This document shows, one piece after another, positions 62,558 through 64,000 of a stretch of 64,000 nucleotides of DNA. The DNA is from Burkholderia sp. WAC0059. Lineage in GTDB: Bacteria > Pseudomonadota > Gammaproteobacteria > Burkholderiales > Burkholderiaceae. Position numbers and translations under genes: made by a program. Position 1 is the stretch's first letter; every line of letters starts with the position of its first letter. The DNA lies in the NCBI RefSeq assembly GCF_002870125.1, contig NZ_PNEO01000002.1, forward strand, positions 310,001 to 374,000, read 5' to 3'. Below the pieces are notes generated by a model. That model was not told where the DNA came from. It did not search any database and was given only the letters and a program-made list of their open reading frames with translations.

Positions 62558-62566
62558 CGTTGTCCT
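62551..62566 (-). promoter_or_regulatory. ANTAR-type hexaloop hairpin overlapping the terminator
   Basis: The minus-strand RNA can form AGGAC-AACGGC-GTCCT: a 5-bp stem with a six-base loop having A at position 1 and G at position 4, the signature of RNA targets of ANTAR proteins such as NasR and NasT. Its 3' arm is part of the 5' arm of the terminator, so the two structures exclude each other. The companion upstream hairpin is unclear; a 4-bp AGCT stem with a 5-base loop is the best candidate. The remainder of the gap 62479-62833 holds no gene I can support. Confidence 0.6.
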
Positions 62567-62833
62567 CAAGCTGCTCAAGCTGTCGCTACGAATGTCTGCA
62601 CAACCGGAATCGACTCTGGCTCCGGCCGGAGGATCAAAAGCAACATTCGAGCCATGCGGACAAACCGCCCGGGAACCGGGGCGGCGCGAAAGAACGCGCA
62701 CGGAAAAGCAAAACGGGGCCGCCCGACGCGCGGGATTCGGTCCCGACTATGGTGCAACGCGGCACAGCCGTTGTGCGTGACGGCGGATAGGCTTGCGGCG
62801 GCGGCGAGGAGATGACGCCCCGCGCGAGACGAC

Positions 62834-63556
62834 TCAACCGTGTTCGGTAGCGGAGACAACCGGCATGCGTCCCGTCGGGTCGGCGCCGCCCGACGCAGCG
62901 CCGGTCTCACCGACGCCTGCCTCCCCGCCGAGCCGCGCGACGATGCGCGCGTAGTCCTCGGGCGTATCCATGTCGGTCGTGAAGCGATCGTGCGCCGCCT
63001 CGTGGACGAACACCTCGTCGCCATGCTCGGCGATCAGCTTGCGACAGCCCGGATTGACGTGTCCGTTGACGACCTCGGGCGTGTAGCTCGCGGCGAACAG
63101 CACGGGATTGCCGCGCTCCCCGCCGGACATGGGCACGAGAATCGAGCCGCGCGGCCTCGCCGCCCAGGCTTCGACGAGTTCGCGATAGTCGGCGGCTTCG
63201 AGCAGCACCTGGTCGGCGAGGCAGATCATGACCACATCGCAGGGCGACTGCAGCGCGGCCACGCCCGCCGCGACCGAAGTCATCTGCCCCTGCGCGTAGC
63301 GCGGGTTGCCGCGGAAGGTGACGGGCAGGCCGTCGAGCGCCTCGAAGATCGCGCGGCCGTTGAAGCCCGTCACGACGACGACTTCCCGCGGCCCGGCGTC
63401 GAGCACGGCCCGCACGGTGCGCCGCACGGCAGGCTCGCCGCGCAGCGGCAGCAGGAGCTTGTGCCGGCCCGCCATCCGGCTCGACAGTCCCGCCGCCAGC
63501 ACCACGGCCGAAAACGCCGTCGCGGCGGGGGATGGGGAAGATGCGCATGCGTTCAT
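62834..63556 (-). CDS. MocA-like molybdenum cofactor cytidylyltransferase (NTP_transf_3)
   Basis: A 240-residue nucleotidyltransferase. It starts with the nucleotide-binding signature VVLAAGLSSRMAGRHKLLLPL, then VVVTGFNGRAI, RNPRYAQGQMTSVAAG and MICLADQVLL (metal-binding Asp), and GNPVLFAASY. These are features of MocA/MobA-like enzymes, which make the cytosine dinucleotide form of molybdopterin. The ATG at 63556 overlaps the stop of the XdhC-like gene, so the two are coupled. A role in maturing a xanthine dehydrogenase-type enzyme encoded beyond the window is likely. Confidence 0.83.
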   Translation of the reverse strand: MNACASSPSPAATAFSAVVLAAGLSSRMAGRHKLLLPLRGEPAVRRTVRAVLDAGPREVVVVTGFNGRAIFEALDGLPVTFRGNPRYAQGQMTSVAAGVAALQSPCDVVMICLADQVLLEAADYRELVEAWAARPRGSILVPMSGGERGNPVLFAASYTPEVVNGHVNPGCRKLIAEHGDEVFVHEAAHDRFTTDMDTPEDYARIVARLGGEAGVGETGAASGGADPTGRMPVVSATEHG

Positions 63557-64000
63557 CGTCCGGCTCCCATGGACGCCGTTGCGGCAATGCTCATGTACCG
63601 CTCGGGCGTCTTCTCGAACTCGACCTTGCAGCAGTCGCAGCAGAAATAGACCTTCTGCCCGCCGTGCTCGATCACGTGCTTCGCCGACGCGATCTCGACG
63701 CTCATGCCGCAGACGGGGTTCACGTAGCGTCCCCCGGCGGCCTGCGGCACGCCGCCGAGTTTGGCAGCCGGTTCGTCGCCGGATTCGCCAGGCTCGCTCA
63801 CCTCGCCGCACGGCATCAGCGGTGGCACGCGCTCGCTCGCGAGCGCGGCGTGCGTACGGGCGGCCCCGCCGGAAGCAGCAGGGCCTGCCGCCTGCCCGGC
63901 GGCGCCCGCCTCGGCCTGCTCTAGCTCGCGGCGCATCGCCACGAGCCCCGCCACCGCCCCGAGCGCGATCTCCTGCGGCGTCTGCGCGTGGATCGGCGGC
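63553..64000 (-). CDS. XdhC-family protein with C-terminal YHS domain (5' part outside window)
   Basis: The frame is open to the last base of the window, so the N-terminal part is missing. The visible start (HAQTPQEIALGAVAGLVAMRR) matches the C-terminal end of XdhC/CoxI maturation proteins, where it follows the nucleotide-binding domain. An Ala/Gly-rich linker leads to a YHS domain (VNPVCGMSVEIASAKHVIEHGGQKVYFCCDCCKVEFEKTPERY) with several Cys. XdhC proteins insert sulfurated molybdenum cofactor into xanthine dehydrogenase-type enzymes. The YHS part may bind metal. Confidence 0.78.
   Translation of the reverse strand, partial: PPIHAQTPQEIALGAVAGLVAMRRELEQAEAGAAGQAAGPAASGGAARTHAALASERVPPLMPCGEVSEPGESGDEPAAKLGGVPQAAGGRYVNPVCGMSVEIASAKHVIEHGGQKVYFCCDCCKVEFEKTPERYMSIAATASMGAGR

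Overview
The window is GC-rich, densely coding bacterial DNA. Gene content and order point to a Burkholderia: a complete type VI secretion system (T6SS) cluster, a nitrate reductase/sulfite-reductase-flavoprotein fusion, a hydroxamate-siderophore transport operon with a PvdE-like exporter, and a harpin-like gene behind a plant-pathogen type Hrp (PIP/hrpII) promoter. The Hrp promoter suggests a plant-associated member of the genus. This assignment is inference from content; no database was searched.

Layout. 1-4 kb: the end of a benzoylformate-decarboxylase-like thiamine diphosphate enzyme, an M20-family amidohydrolase and an AraC regulator. 4.2-12.2 kb: an iron operon (Fur-box-like site, TonB-dependent receptor, ATPase, binding protein, double permease, cyclic-peptide-type ABC exporter). 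12.2-13.8 kb: an AIM24-family protein and a DUF1348/NTF2-like protein preceded by a perfect 13-bp inverted repeat. 14-42.7 kb: a T6SS with all 13 core genes. The minus-strand arm (tssB, tssC, vgrG, effector, immunity, orphan toxin tail, broken immunity candidate, PAAR, unknown protein, tssM, tssA, tssF, tssG, tssJ) and the plus-strand arm (tssK, tssL, ompA-like, hcp, clpV, tssE) diverge from an AT-rich 552-bp region. 42.7-43.8 kb: the harpin-like gene. 44-49.2 kb: a TetR regulator diverging from an EmrA-EmrB-outer membrane factor efflux operon. 49.3-50.5 kb: a cysteine-free acidic protein of unknown role. 50.6-54.3 kb: a probable zinc ABC importer under a Zur-type palindrome. 54.4-58 kb: an exported alpha/beta hydrolase, a PAS-GGDEF diguanylate cyclase and a class II glutamine amidotransferase. 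58.2-64 kb: a 1422-residue assimilatory nitrate reductase fusion with an attenuator-like leader, a MocA-like cytidylyltransferase and an XdhC-YHS protein cut by the window edge.

Most notable. (1) A family of short repeats, five 50-bp copies plus seven ~20-bp versions of their end, lies inside T6SS coding sequences and nowhere else I could see in the window; it is read in frame in either orientation, at protein termini and linkers. (2) An AT-rich effector island carries a peptidoglycan-hydrolase effector followed by an orphan alternative C-terminal toxin tail that keeps ~110 bp of the parent gene's junction, with an immunity candidate split by a one-base frameshift. (3) A textbook PIP box drives the harpin-like gene. 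(4) The nitrate reductase leader has an ANTAR-type hexaloop hairpin overlapping a strong intrinsic terminator 30 bases before the start codon.
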